NCBI RefSeq assembly: GCF_018215265.2
Contig: NZ_CP136562.1
Span: forward strand, 806,001-870,000
Direction: 5' to 3'
DNA: 64,000 nt
Source: Paenarthrobacter sp. GOM3
GTDB taxonomy: Bacteria; Actinomycetota; Actinomycetes; Actinomycetales; Micrococcaceae
Shown here: one piece after another, positions 16,836 to 25,507 of the stretch
Layout: each line of letters opens with the position of its first letter
How positions within the stretch are numbered: the first letter of the stretch is position 1
Translations under genes and position numbers: made by a program
Notes under the pieces: model-generated
Databases searched by the model: none
Told to the model about the DNA's origin: nothing
What the model saw: the letters and a program-made list of their open reading frames with translations, nothing else

Positions 16836-17050
16836 ACCGCGTCCATCACCGGTTTCACGGGCGATCACGCAAGACATAACTGTAATAGAGGCAGCGCGCC
16901 CGGGTCAAAACGGGCCGGGCGGCCGTGCACAAATATGCCGTTGCGGGGATGTTCACCCGCACGTCGGACCGGGTTCAGGCTGCGGTCTCCCGGTGGCCGG
17001 AAGCTGGGGAACCAACCGTGCCACGCACACAAAGCCGAAGGAGCCGCCCA

Positions 17051-17779
17051 ATGACCGCGGAAGCATCGACAAGCAACAGCCACACACCCCACAGGCTGCG
17101 GCTCGCGGTGGTGGACATGGTGGGCACCACCATCACCGACGATGGCCGCACCGAGCGGGCCATGTCGCGGGCACTTGTGGAACACGGCATAGAGCCCGGC
17201 AGCAGCCGGTACGAGAGCATGCTTGGCTACGCCCGCGACACCATGGGATTCTCAAAATTGACGGTCTTCAACCACCTTTTCGATGATGCAGCCACGGCCG
17301 AGAGCGCCAACAAGGTCTTTGAGAAGGCCTACGACGAGATGATCGACGACGGCGGCGTCCGCGCCATTCCGGGGGCGGAGGACGCCATCCTGTGGATGCG
17401 TGAATCCGGCATGCAGATCTGCCTTGCTACCGGCTTTGGCCGTCACACGCAGAACACCGTGCTCGAATCGCTCGGCTGGATGGGGCTCGCGGATCTCAGC
17501 CTGTGCCCTGCGGACGCCGGACGGGGCCGACCCTACCCGGACATGATCCTGACAGCCGTGCTCGCGTTGGATCTCGACGACGTCCGCGAAGTGGCAGTTA
17601 TTGGCGACACAAGTTCGGACATGTTGTCGGGCGTACGTTCAGGGGCGTCGCTCATCGCCGGCGTGCTGACCGGCTCGCATTCGGAGGCCACCTTGCGCGC
17701 TGCCGGCGCCACCGCCGTGGTTGACTCCATCAAGCAGCTCCCGCTCCTGGTGGAGAAGCGTGAGGCCAGGCACCTTTAG
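17051..17779 (+). CDS. Phosphonatase-like HAD-superfamily hydrolase
   Basis: A 242-residue HAD phosphatase. Motif I is VDMVGTTITDDG (nucleophile Asp), motif II lies near CLATGFGR, the GRPYPDMI segment is typical of the phosphonatase-like subgroup, and motif IV is GDTSSDMLSG. The helical cap between motifs I and II is present. Motif I has Val-Gly where classical enzymes have Asp-Gly, as in the phosphonatase-like group that may not use phosphonoacetaldehyde. The ATG at 17051 has AAGGAG eight bases upstream; the frame open further left lacks one. It overlaps the convergent hydrolase gene by four bases. Confidence 0.85.
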   Translation: MTAEASTSNSHTPHRLRLAVVDMVGTTITDDGRTERAMSRALVEHGIEPGSSRYESMLGYARDTMGFSKLTVFNHLFDDAATAESANKVFEKAYDEMIDDGGVRAIPGAEDAILWMRESGMQICLATGFGRHTQNTVLESLGWMGLADLSLCPADAGRGRPYPDMILTAVLALDLDDVREVAVIGDTSSDMLSGVRSGASLIAGVLTGSHSEATLRAAGATAVVDSIKQLPLLVEKREARHL

Positions 17780-19317
17780 CATTTCAGGCCGTCCTGCGGC
17801 AGCTTCCCGTCAACAAAGTAGTCGTCGACGGCGGTGCTGACGCAGGTGTTGCTGCGGCCGTAGGCTGTGTGCCCCTCACCTGCCCACGTGACCAGGGAAG
17901 CGGTCCCAAGTTGTTTGCGCAACGATTCGGACCATTCAAGGGGCGTGGCGGGGTCGCCCGTTGTGCCGACCACCACGATCGGCGCGGATCCCTTGTACTC
18001 AACAGGTGCCGGTGTCCGTGTGTGCGGGTACGGCCAGTCCCTGCAGTTGACACCGCCGTACGCGAAAAATGAACCGAACGTGGGGGAGTCCTGCTTGAGC
18101 TGGGCTTCCTCCGCCCGCATTGCCGCGGCATCGCTGACCATGGGGTAGTCGAGGCAGTTGATGGCCTGGAAGGCGAGGGCGGAATTGGAGCTGTAGGTGC
18201 CGTTGGCTTCGCGGTCCGCACCCAAGTCGGCGAGCCGCATCATGGGGGAAACATCGCCGGAAAACGCAGCGTCAAGTGCCTGTGTGAGGGCGGGCCAGCT
18301 TTGGTCGTTGTACAACGGCAGGATCAGCCCGTTGACGAAGTCGTTGCTGGTCACCAGACGGCCGTCCTTGGCCGTTTGGGGGTTCTGGTCCACCGCGTTG
18401 ATGAGGTCCCTGATCTCCTGGACGCCGTTCTCCACTGACCCGCTGAGCGGGCATGAGTTTTGCTGCTGGCAGCTGGCCACATAGGTGTGGATGGCACGCT
18501 CGAAAGCCCGGGCCTGGCCTGCCGTCAGCTCTTCGTTGCTGATGGAGGGATCCAGCGCTCCATCCAGGACCAGGCGGCCCACATTGTCCGGGAAGAGCGA
18601 CGCGTAGGTGGAGCCGAGGAAGGTGCCGTATGAGAAACCGAGGTAGTTGAGTTTGGCGTCGTTCAGGACGGCGCGCAGGACGTCCAGGTCCTTGGCGGCG
18701 CTCACGGTGTCGATGTGCCCCAGTACGGCACCGGTCTGTTGGGAGCACTGCTGTGCCAACGTCTTGTTGAAGGCGAAGGCGGCCTCCAGCCCTTCGTCGG
18801 TGTCTTTCCTGAAGACCTTTGCGCGGGCAGCATCCCGTTCAGCATCGTTCATGCAGGTCACGGGAGCTGAGCGGCCCACGCCCCTCGGATCGAAGCCCAC
18901 CACGTCGAAGTTGGCCCGCAGCTTCTCCGTGAGGAGCGTCTTTCCGGCGTCCTTCACGAAGTCGACGCCCGATCCGCCCGGACCGCCAGGGTTGACCAGG
19001 ACGGACCCCTGTTTGTTGCTGGTGCTGGGCAGCTTGATGATGGACAGCGAGATGTCACCGGCGCCGGGGTTGGCGTAGTCCAAGGGCACCTGGACTTTGC
19101 CGCAATGGAATCCGTCCTCACACGAAGTCCACTCCACGGACTGGGAGTAGAACTTCTCCAAACCCTTGGGAGCCGAAGCGGCGATGGACGGATCCACCGT
19201 GCTGGTGGACGGCTTCGCCGTGGGTGTTGGCATAAACGGAAGAGTGCAGGCGCTCAGTACCAGCAAGGAAGCGAGAGCGACGCACAGCGCTGCGAACCGG
19301 CGTGGTGCGGACTTCAT
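17776..19317 (-). CDS. Lipoprotein alpha/beta hydrolase, tripeptidyl aminopeptidase type
   Basis: A 513-residue exported hydrolase. The N-terminus is a lipoprotein signal (LVLSAC, Cys at about 24). NPGGPGGSGVDF provides the oxyanion loop, YLGFSYGTFLGSTYASLFP holds the nucleophile Ser, GTTGDPATPLEWSESL the acidic residue, and GEGHTAYG the His. The last about 100 residues form the TAP C-terminal domain. The family includes Streptomyces tripeptidyl aminopeptidases and SlpD/SlpE, which trim peptides outside the membrane. It sits nine bases after holB, so part of its transcription may come from the tmk-holB unit. Confidence 0.9.
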   Translation of the reverse strand: MKSAPRRFAALCVALASLLVLSACTLPFMPTPTAKPSTSTVDPSIAASAPKGLEKFYSQSVEWTSCEDGFHCGKVQVPLDYANPGAGDISLSIIKLPSTSNKQGSVLVNPGGPGGSGVDFVKDAGKTLLTEKLRANFDVVGFDPRGVGRSAPVTCMNDAERDAARAKVFRKDTDEGLEAAFAFNKTLAQQCSQQTGAVLGHIDTVSAAKDLDVLRAVLNDAKLNYLGFSYGTFLGSTYASLFPDNVGRLVLDGALDPSISNEELTAGQARAFERAIHTYVASCQQQNSCPLSGSVENGVQEIRDLINAVDQNPQTAKDGRLVTSNDFVNGLILPLYNDQSWPALTQALDAAFSGDVSPMMRLADLGADREANGTYSSNSALAFQAINCLDYPMVSDAAAMRAEEAQLKQDSPTFGSFFAYGGVNCRDWPYPHTRTPAPVEYKGSAPIVVVGTTGDPATPLEWSESLRKQLGTASLVTWAGEGHTAYGRSNTCVSTAVDDYFVDGKLPQDGLKC

Positions 19318-19325
19318 GGATTCTC

Positions 19326-20477
19326 CTATTGCTGGATGAGGCTGGTGGCCATGGACTCGACTGCCAACAGCGGGGCCACGTTGGTGGTGGTGATGCGGAC
19401 GCGTGCTTTGTTGATAGCGTCCATCCGGGCAAGGGTAGTTTCAGGGGTAGAACGGCCGGCGTATTCCTCCAGCTCGCCCTTGAGCTCAACGTTGACCAGT
19501 TCCACGGCGTTCCCCAACTGGATGATCAGCACGTCCCGGTAGAAGGACAACAAATCCGTCAACGTGCGGTCCAGTGAGTCCGTGATGGAGCGCTTGGCGC
19601 GCCGTTTCTGGTCGTCTTCGAGCTGTTTCACCTGGCTGCGCATGGAGGGCGGCAGCGTGCCGGATTCCGGGGCGCCAAGGCTCGCGAGCAGCGCAATTTT
19701 CTCTGCCGCGTCGCGTTCGTCGTTGGAGCTGTTGGCTTCGTCGGTGGCGATCTTCACCAGCTTCTCGGCCATCATCACGGCAGCCGTGACACCCCGGAGG
19801 CCCAGCGGAATACGAACGGTTTCCAGTCGGCGTTCCCTCGCGTCGGCGTCGCGCGCCAGACGCCTGGCGATACCGATGTGGCTCTGGGCGGCACGCGCCG
19901 CCCGGTCCGCGAGTTGGCGATCGACGCCGTCGCGCCTCACCAGAAGGTCCGCGACATCGGAGGCCGGGGGAAGCCGCAGGCTCACCGGGCGGCATCGGGA
20001 CCGGATGGTGACAAGGACGTCGGCCGGCGAAGGAGCACACAGCATCCAGATGGTGCGTGGCGTGGGTTCCTCGATGGCCTTCAGCAATACGTTGGTGGTG
20101 CGCTCCGCCATGCGGTCCGCGTCCTCCACCACAATGATCCGCCAGCGGCCCGTGGCTGGCCGGTCTCCGGCCTTCGAAACGAGTTCACGCGCTTCGTCGA
20201 TGGTGATGGTGACTTTTTCGGTCCGCACGAACGTCACGTCCGAATGCGTCTCGCCCAGGATCGTGTGGCAGGCCGCGCACTCGCCACAGCCGCGCCGGGT
20301 GACGTCGTCCTGCTCGCAGTTCAGTGCTGCAGCGAACGCTTTGGCTGCGTTGGAACGGCCGGAGCCCGGGGGACCGGTGAAAAGCCAGGCGTGGGTGAGG
20401 CCGGTTTCGCCCTGCGCCGCCTGCTTCAACTGCGCGACCACGGGCGCCTGCCCCTGGAGGTCGTCCCAGACACTCAC
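19326..20477 (-). CDS. holB: DNA polymerase III subunit delta prime
   Basis: A 383-residue clamp-loader subunit. The Walker-A region reads GPPGSGRS (residues 35-42) with Arg in place of Lys, as expected for a delta prime that does not bind ATP productively. A four-Cys zinc module is visible (NCEQDD...GCGECAACHT). The sensor-type segment DADRMAERTTNVLLKAIEEP and the SRC motif in IRSRCRPV are present. The start GTG overlaps the tmk stop in GTGA, so the two are translationally coupled; tmk-holB is a common actinobacterial pair. Confidence 0.94.
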   Translation of the reverse strand: MSVWDDLQGQAPVVAQLKQAAQGETGLTHAWLFTGPPGSGRSNAAKAFAAALNCEQDDVTRRGCGECAACHTILGETHSDVTFVRTEKVTITIDEARELVSKAGDRPATGRWRIIVVEDADRMAERTTNVLLKAIEEPTPRTIWMLCAPSPADVLVTIRSRCRPVSLRLPPASDVADLLVRRDGVDRQLADRAARAAQSHIGIARRLARDADARERRLETVRIPLGLRGVTAAVMMAEKLVKIATDEANSSNDERDAAEKIALLASLGAPESGTLPPSMRSQVKQLEDDQKRRAKRSITDSLDRTLTDLLSFYRDVLIIQLGNAVELVNVELKGELEEYAGRSTPETTLARMDAINKARVRITTTNVAPLLAVESMATSLIQQ

Positions 20478-21163
20478 GGGCGCACGTCCGAAACAGGCAC
20501 GTCCGAAACAGGCACGTCCGGGACATGGCCAACCAGCAACGACTCCACCCGGTCCAGAATTTTGGCGGCCAGCGACTCGATGTCTGCGTTGGCCGGCAAG
20601 ACCAGGTAGCTCGAGGGAGCCGCCGCTGCCCGGTCCAGGAAAGCGTGGCGGATGGTGGAATGAAAGTGGTCCGGTTCCGACTCGAGCCTGTCCTCCGCGG
20701 CATCACCGGCGGTACGGCGCTGGCGGCCGTCGGCGGGATCGACGTCGAGCAGTACGGTCAGGTCCGGATGAAGGCCTTCAGTGGCCCACTCATTAAGGGT
20801 CAACACGCCCTCGGCGCCCAAGCCGCGGCCGGCGCCCTGATAAGCAACTGACGAGTCGACATAGCGGTCAGTGATGACCACCGTCCCCCGCGCAAGGGCT
20901 GGACGGATGACCTGGCTGGCGTGGGCGGCGCGGGCAGCGGCAAACATGAGGGCTTCGGTGCGCGCATCGATGGTGCCGTGCCCGTGGTCCAGGACAAGGG
21001 AGCGAAGTTTCTCGCCAATGGGAGTGCCGCCGGGTTCGCGGGTGCGCAGCACGGAAAGTCCGCGTGACTCAAGGGCGTCAGAGAGCCGGGCGGCCTGCGT
21101 GGACTTGCCCGCGCCGTCCCCGCCTTCGAAGGCGATAAAAAGACCTGCTCTCTGAATACTCAC
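20474..21163 (-). CDS. tmk: Thymidylate kinase
   Basis: A 229-residue enzyme that phosphorylates dTMP to dTDP. The P-loop is EGGDGAGKST (residues 13-22), the dTMP-binding segment is TREPGGTPIGE, and TDRYVDSSVAYQGAGRGLG is the DR[YH] motif. The LID region (DGRQRRTAGDAAEDRLES) has Arg-rich type I-like features. The C-terminus ends in a short repetitive tail, VPDVPVSDVPVSDVRP, encoded by a 15-bp tandem repeat not expected in the family. Confidence 0.95.
   Translation of the reverse strand: MSIQRAGLFIAFEGGDGAGKSTQAARLSDALESRGLSVLRTREPGGTPIGEKLRSLVLDHGHGTIDARTEALMFAAARAAHASQVIRPALARGTVVITDRYVDSSVAYQGAGRGLGAEGVLTLNEWATEGLHPDLTVLLDVDPADGRQRRTAGDAAEDRLESEPDHFHSTIRHAFLDRAAAAPSSYLVLPANADIESLAAKILDRVESLLVGHVPDVPVSDVPVSDVRP
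20482..20526 (-). repeat. 15-bp tandem repeat in the tmk 3' end
   Basis: Two exact units of GCACGTCCGAAACAG (plus strand) and a third that diverges at its last bases. Being a multiple of three, it adds VPVSD units to the Tmk tail without breaking the frame. Confidence 0.9.
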
Positions 21164-21245
21164 GCGTCTAGCCTACCGAGATTCACTGACATCAAGGCGC
21201 GTAACGCCTTTCATCCACAGCCTTGGCCGCGACTACGCTGAAACC

Positions 21246-22430
21246 ATGAGCCTCTCCGATCAGCAAGCCGCCGAATTGTCTCCGGAAACCGTTGTGGTGG
21301 CTGCCGGCCGCCCTGAGCGCGCACACGATGAGCCCGTGAATCCGCCCATCGTCCTGTCCTCCACATACTTCGGTACCGGCTCCTTGAACGACGGGGATCG
21401 CGGCTACGGGCGCTACGCCAACCCCACATGGGACCCTTTTGAAGACGCCCTGGCCAAGTTGGAGGGCGCATCGCTTCCCGGACTGCTCTATGCATCCGGC
21501 CTGGCGGCCGTCAGTTCGGCGCTTTCGCTGGTTCCGGCCGGCGGTGTGGTGGTCATGCCTTCGCACAGCTACTCAGGCTCGTTGGTGATGGCCACCGAGT
21601 TGGCGGAGAAAGGCTTCCTGGAGCTCCGCACCGTTGACATCACGGATACGGACGCGGTCAAGGCCCTCATCAGCCCCGAGGAAGGCAAGAAAGCCAACCT
21701 CCTCTGGCTTGAGAGCCCCACCAACCCCATGCTCGGCATCGCCGACGTCCGTGCCCTCGCCGATGCCGCACATGCCGTGGGCGCACTCGTCGTCACGGAC
21801 AATACTTTTTCGACGCCCCTGGTGCAGCAGCCCCTGAGCCTGGGTTCCGACGTCGTCCTCCACTCGGTGACCAAGTACCTGGCCGGACATTCCGACGTCG
21901 TCCTCGGCGCGTTGGTGACGTCCAGCCCGGAACTGCGTGCCACGCTCCTGCACCACCGGATCATCCACGGCGGCATCGCCGGGCCCTTTGAAGCGTGGCT
22001 CGCCCTGCGCGGCCTGCGTACCCTGGCGCTGCGGATCGAGCGTTCGCAGGCATCGGCTGCCACGCTCGCCGAACGCCTCACCACCCACCCGCGCGTGGAA
22101 ACCATCCGTTTCCCTGGCCTGCCCACCGACCCGGGCCACGAGCGTGCCAAGGACCAGATGAAGGGCTTCGGCTCCATTCTGTGTATCCAGATCGCCGGCG
22201 ACACCCACCGAAGCGGCGCTGACGCCGCGGACGAACTGGTGCGTGCGCTGCAGCTCTGGCTTCCCGCCACCTCGCTGGGTGGGGTGGAGTCCCTTATAGA
22301 ACGACGACGCCGGCACGCGGCTGAGCCGGTCAGCGTACCGGAGAACCTGGTCCGATTGAGCGTCGGAATTGAAAACGTGGAAGACCTCTGGTCCGACCTT
22401 GAGCAAGCGCTGAAGTCTTTGGACGGCTAG
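21246..22430 (+). CDS. PLP-dependent trans-sulfuration enzyme (cystathionine gamma-synthase/lyase type)
   Basis: A 394-residue cytosolic enzyme of the Cys/Met metabolism PLP family. The conserved landmarks are YARYANPT-like GYGRYANPTW, ASGLAAVSSAL, LESPTNPMLGIADV, TDNTFSTPLVQQPL and the Schiff-base Lys in HSVTKYLAGHSDVVLG. The late segment SLGGVESLIERRRRH is also typical. Whether it acts as cystathionine gamma-synthase, gamma-lyase or methionine gamma-lyase cannot be decided from motifs. It seems to stand alone or with the next small gene. Confidence 0.9.
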   Translation: MSLSDQQAAELSPETVVVAAGRPERAHDEPVNPPIVLSSTYFGTGSLNDGDRGYGRYANPTWDPFEDALAKLEGASLPGLLYASGLAAVSSALSLVPAGGVVVMPSHSYSGSLVMATELAEKGFLELRTVDITDTDAVKALISPEEGKKANLLWLESPTNPMLGIADVRALADAAHAVGALVVTDNTFSTPLVQQPLSLGSDVVLHSVTKYLAGHSDVVLGALVTSSPELRATLLHHRIIHGGIAGPFEAWLALRGLRTLALRIERSQASAATLAERLTTHPRVETIRFPGLPTDPGHERAKDQMKGFGSILCIQIAGDTHRSGADAADELVRALQLWLPATSLGGVESLIERRRRHAAEPVSVPENLVRLSVGIENVEDLWSDLEQALKSLDG

Positions 22431-22440
22431 GCTAAAGGGC

Positions 22441-22782
22441 GTGGACGGAAAATTCTTGATCGCCATTGTCACCAACGCGGTCTACTTCATTTTGGGATTG
22501 GTGGCCCTCGCCCTTGAAATGTGGGCCTTTGCGGACTGCTTGCGGCACCGGCCCACCCTGTTCGTGGCCGCGTCCAAGCGCACCAAGACGTTCTGGCTCG
22601 CCCTCACGGGTGTCGCCTTCGCCATCGGGGCATTGACGTTCTTCACCGGCGGCAGCGGGCTTGGCCTGTTCGGCATCGCAGCGGTCACCGCAGCCTGCGT
22701 CTACCTGGCAGATGTACGTCCCGCCCTGCGCGAGGCCGGCAGCGGCGGCAACCGCAACGTCGGCCCTTACGGTCCCTGGTAA
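22441..22782 (+). CDS. DUF2516-family small membrane protein
   Basis: A 113-residue protein with three hydrophobic segments (about residues 6-30, 50-68 and 70-88). ALEMWAFADCLRHRP and the central FWLALTGVAFAIG are typical of DUF2516 proteins, found in actinobacteria and without a known role. It starts at GTG, 10 bases after the preceding gene, so probably co-transcribed. Its 3' end lies six bases from the convergent methyltransferase gene. Confidence 0.8.
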   Translation: MDGKFLIAIVTNAVYFILGLVALALEMWAFADCLRHRPTLFVAASKRTKTFWLALTGVAFAIGALTFFTGGSGLGLFGIAAVTAACVYLADVRPALREAGSGGNRNVGPYGPW

Positions 22783-22788
22783 ATAGCG

Positions 22789-23619
22789 CTAGTTAGGCGC
22801 CACCGCGTCCCACGCCACTGTCAGCTCACCAAGACGCCACCGCGCGGGACCATCCTGGAGCGGCCACCCGGCGTCGCGCAGTGAACGGCACATTCCCGTC
22901 CAGCGCTGCCGGTTCCCGAACGACGCCAACGGCGCCGCCTCCAGCCAAGCCTTATCCATGGCCTGCAGGAACGCATGGATGGGCTCACCCGGCACGTTCC
23001 GGTGAATAAGCGCCTTCGGCAGACGTTCGGCAACCTCAGAGGGAAGGTCGAAGCTCCCGAACCGCACAGAAAAGCTGAGGCTCAGCGGGCGCTGCGGATC
23101 CAGCGCCACCCAGGTGACGCGGCGCCCTATCTCATCGCAGGTTCCGTCGATGAACAGGCCTCCGGGCGCCAACCGTGACTGCACCAAGGTCCAGATCCCT
23201 TGGACGTCGGCCTCCTCGTATTGCCGCAGCACGTTGAAGGCGCGGACCAGCACGGGATTGCCAGGGACGGGGAGCTCAAAGCCGCCCACATGGAAGCTCA
23301 GCCCGGGCCGTTCGAGCGCTTTCGCGGTCCGCACCCGCTCCGGTTCGATCTCGATTCCGCAGACCCGCACATCGGGGCGGACGGCCTGGAGCCGTTCAAA
23401 AAGCTCGACGGCGGTGGTCGGCGAAGCGCCGTAGCCCAGGTCAATGACGAGAGGCTCGACGGCGGCGCGAAGCCGCCACGCCTGCGGCCCGGCCAGCCAA
23501 CGGTCCAGGCGGCGCATCCGGTTGGGGTTGGTGGTGCCGCGGGTGATGTTGCCAACAGGTTTCCCGCCCCGACTGCGGGGAGAGCCCACCCGTTCCGCTT
23601 TTTGCACCACGGCCAACAC
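22789..23619 (-). CDS. Class I SAM-dependent methyltransferase-like protein
   Basis: A 276-residue protein. The Rossmann motif I is [20 protein letters not shown], with a typical acidic second strand [11 protein letters not shown] and a later [16 protein letters not shown] / [15 protein letters not shown]. It lacks an obvious substrate motif. The N-terminus is basic and carries a Thr/Asn-rich stretch ([19 protein letters not shown]). It is divergent from gpmA. Its substrate is not recognisable. Confidence 0.75.
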   Translation of the reverse strand: MLAVVQKAERVGSPRSRGGKPVGNITRGTTNPNRMRRLDRWLAGPQAWRLRAAVEPLVIDLGYGASPTTAVELFERLQAVRPDVRVCGIEIEPERVRTAKALERPGLSFHVGGFELPVPGNPVLVRAFNVLRQYEEADVQGIWTLVQSRLAPGGLFIDGTCDEIGRRVTWVALDPQRPLSLSFSVRFGSFDLPSEVAERLPKALIHRNVPGEPIHAFLQAMDKAWLEAAPLASFGNRQRWTGMCRSLRDAGWPLQDGPARWRLGELTVAWDAVAPN

Positions 23620-23639
23620 TTTATCGCCTTCCCTTGCCC

Positions 23640-23708
23640 CGCACCCTTTGCCGCCGTACGCACTCCCGATCTCGGGTGCGCGTGGCGGGAGCTGGTGCGC
23701 TCCAAGGG
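23640..23708 (-). repeat. 69-bp dispersed intergenic repeat, copy B
   Basis: The minus strand here matches 11517-11585 over all 69 bases with about 10 differences, around a conserved inner part ACGGCGGCAAAGGGTGCG. It lies between the divergent methyltransferase and gpmA genes. Confidence 0.8.
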
Positions 23709-23772
23709 TGGAACGGGTGCGCGCGGCGTAACGCCCGGCAAGGCACCGGAGCCCTCAGCTAGGATGAAAACC

Positions 23773-24519
23773 ATGACTTACAAGCTGATTCTGCTGCGCC
23801 ACGGCCACAGCGACTGGAACGCCAAGAACCTGTTCACCGGTTGGGTGGACGTTGACCTGAACGACCAAGGCCGCGACGAAGCAGTGCGCGGTGGGGAACT
23901 CCTGGTTGAGAACAACATCCTGCCGGACGTCCTCTACACCTCGCTCCTGAAGCGGGCCATCAACACCGCCAACATGGCACTGGACAAGGCCAACCGCGGC
24001 TGGATCCCCGTCAAGCGCGACTGGCGCCTCAACGAACGCCACTACGGTGCCCTCCAAGGCAAGGACAAGGCCCAGACCCTCGCCGAGTTCGGTGAAGAGC
24101 AGTTCATGGAATGGCGCCGCAGCTACGACACCCCGCCGCCGCCCCTGTCCGATGACAGCGAATTCTCCCAGGCCCACGACCCCCGCTACGCGGACCTCGG
24201 CGACGCCCTGCCGCGCACCGAATGCCTCAAGGACGTTCTTGTGCGCCTCCTCCCGTACTGGGAATCGGACATCAAGGAAGACCTCAAGGCCGGCAAGACC
24301 GTCCTGGTCACCGCACACGGCAACTCCCTGCGCGCCCTGGTCAAGCACCTGGACGGCATCAGCGACGAAGCCATCGCCGGGCTGAACATCCCCACGGGCA
24401 TCCCGCTGGTGTACGAACTGGACGACAACTTCCAGCCCATCAACCCGGGCGGAACCTACCTCGACCCCGAGGCAGCAGCCCAGGCCATCCTCGCGGTGGC
24501 CAACCAGGGCAAGAAGTAA
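23773..24519 (+). CDS. gpmA: 2,3-bisphosphoglycerate-dependent phosphoglycerate mutase
   Basis: A 248-residue glycolytic enzyme that interconverts 3- and 2-phosphoglycerate. [10 protein letters not shown] holds the phosphorylated His, and the second catalytic His is in [37 protein letters not shown] and [11 protein letters not shown] are the usual mutase blocks. The ATG at 23773 ([11 protein letters not shown]) is favoured over the in-frame ATG nine bases upstream because AGGA then has proper spacing and length matches GpmA. It sits just before the phoU/senX3/regX3 block, as in Mycobacterium. Confidence 0.96.
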   Translation: MTYKLILLRHGHSDWNAKNLFTGWVDVDLNDQGRDEAVRGGELLVENNILPDVLYTSLLKRAINTANMALDKANRGWIPVKRDWRLNERHYGALQGKDKAQTLAEFGEEQFMEWRRSYDTPPPPLSDDSEFSQAHDPRYADLGDALPRTECLKDVLVRLLPYWESDIKEDLKAGKTVLVTAHGNSLRALVKHLDGISDEAIAGLNIPTGIPLVYELDDNFQPINPGGTYLDPEAAAQAILAVANQGKK

Positions 24520-24526
24520 TTCCTCC

Positions 24527-24589
24527 GCTGCTGCCGCGGCGACTGCTCGGTCGTTCCTCCCTTAGACGCAGTTCGCCCGCGGCACCAGC
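24527..24589 (+). repeat. Hairpin element with conserved 21-nt loop, copy 1
   Basis: Arms at 24527-24546 and 24568-24589 pair over about 20 bp with small bulges, and the loop 24547-24567 starts TCGGTCGTTCCTCCCTTAG. The same loop is found at 33305-33325 and 59604-59624, and a diverged one at 37501-37520, each inside a different stem. It begins eight bases after the gpmA stop. Confidence 0.8.
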
Positions 24590-24610
24590 TACGGAGCCGA
24601 TTAAAACGAT

Positions 24611-24635
24611 GGCCGGTCACCTTGGGTGACCGGCC
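24611..24635 (-). terminator. Terminator of phoU
   Basis: A perfect 11-bp stem (GGCCGGTCACC/GGTGACCGGCC, loop TTG) followed on the minus strand by ATCGTTTTAA. The plus strand has no T run, so it mainly serves phoU. Confidence 0.8.
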
Positions 24636-24663
24636 GCCGTCGTCGTATCTGCGGTTGTGAAGG

Positions 24664-25317
24664 CTAGAAGCCCTCGGGCTGCCATTCGCCTGTCACCAGG
24701 TAGGTGACCTTCCGGGCGACGGAGACGCCGTGATCGGCGAAGCGCTCGAAGTAGCGGCTGGCCAATGCGACGTCCACCGTGGTGGACGGGCTTTCGCTCC
24801 AGTCCGGGGAAGCGATCGCCTTGAAGACGCTGAGGTGGAGGTCGTCCACGGCGATGTTGATCTTGAGGATGTCGCGGGCAACCTCAAGATCGCGCGTTTC
24901 GAGGAGCTCTATGACCTTGGCGGTGATCTCGATGTCGTGCTGGGCCATGGCCTTGAAGGTCTGGGTCAGCGATGTGGGGATGACGGTCGCGGGATAGCGG
25001 AGGCGTGCCAGCTGGGCTACGTGGCGGGCGAGGTCGCCCATGCGCTCCAGCGACGCGCTCATGCGAAGCGAACCAACGATCATGCGGAGGTCGCTGGCCA
25101 CGGGGCCCTGCAACGCCAGGATGTCGATGGCGCGCTCGTCGAGGCTGTTCTGCAGGAAGTCGATGCGCGCGTCTGCTGCGATGACGTCCTGGGCCAGGTC
25201 CACGTCGGCGCCTTCGAAGGACGTTGTGGCCTTCGTGATTGCTTCGTGAACCAGCTTGGAGATCTCGATGAGGTCGTCACCTACCTGGGTGAGTTCCTCC
25301 TGAAAAACCTTGCGCAC
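24664..25317 (-). CDS. phoU: Phosphate signalling regulator PhoU
   Basis: A 217-residue cytosolic protein made of two similar three-helix units, each with the PhoU metal-binding pattern (RMGDLARHVAQLA in the first, RYFERFADHGVSVARKV in the second). The frame continues upstream, but the GTG at 25317 is chosen because AAAGGA lies seven bases before it and MRKVFQEELTQV is the normal PhoU start. PhoU links the phosphate transporter to the histidine kinase. It is divergent from senX3 with a PHO box between them. Confidence 0.94.
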   Translation of the reverse strand: MRKVFQEELTQVGDDLIEISKLVHEAITKATTSFEGADVDLAQDVIAADARIDFLQNSLDERAIDILALQGPVASDLRMIVGSLRMSASLERMGDLARHVAQLARLRYPATVIPTSLTQTFKAMAQHDIEITAKVIELLETRDLEVARDILKINIAVDDLHLSVFKAIASPDWSESPSTTVDVALASRYFERFADHGVSVARKVTYLVTGEWQPEGF

Positions 25318-25410
25318 TAAGGCGTCCTTTCCTTGGAAATCCCGTTCCCGTGATGGGGGTCGGATCTCAAAACCATTGACAGTCCAACCAGTAACTGTGT
25401 CAGGGGTCAG

Positions 25411-25448
25411 TGAACTGTTCGGCACCTTTAGATGAACGTTAGTTGAAC
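25411..25448. promoter_or_regulatory. PHO box (RegX3/PhoP-type direct repeats)
   Basis: TGAAC occurs at 25411, 25433 and 25444, with GCACC at 25422, giving four units of exact 11-bp period. On the minus strand these read GTTCAxxTAA-like units, close to the GTTCACC-type repeats bound by actinobacterial PhoP/RegX3. It lies 94 bases upstream of phoU and 60 upstream of senX3. Confidence 0.75.
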
Positions 25449-25507
25449 CGTCCGCGTTTGGCACCGGATCCATGCTCGGCCGTGTTTCCACAGCATAAGC
25501 TGGACCC

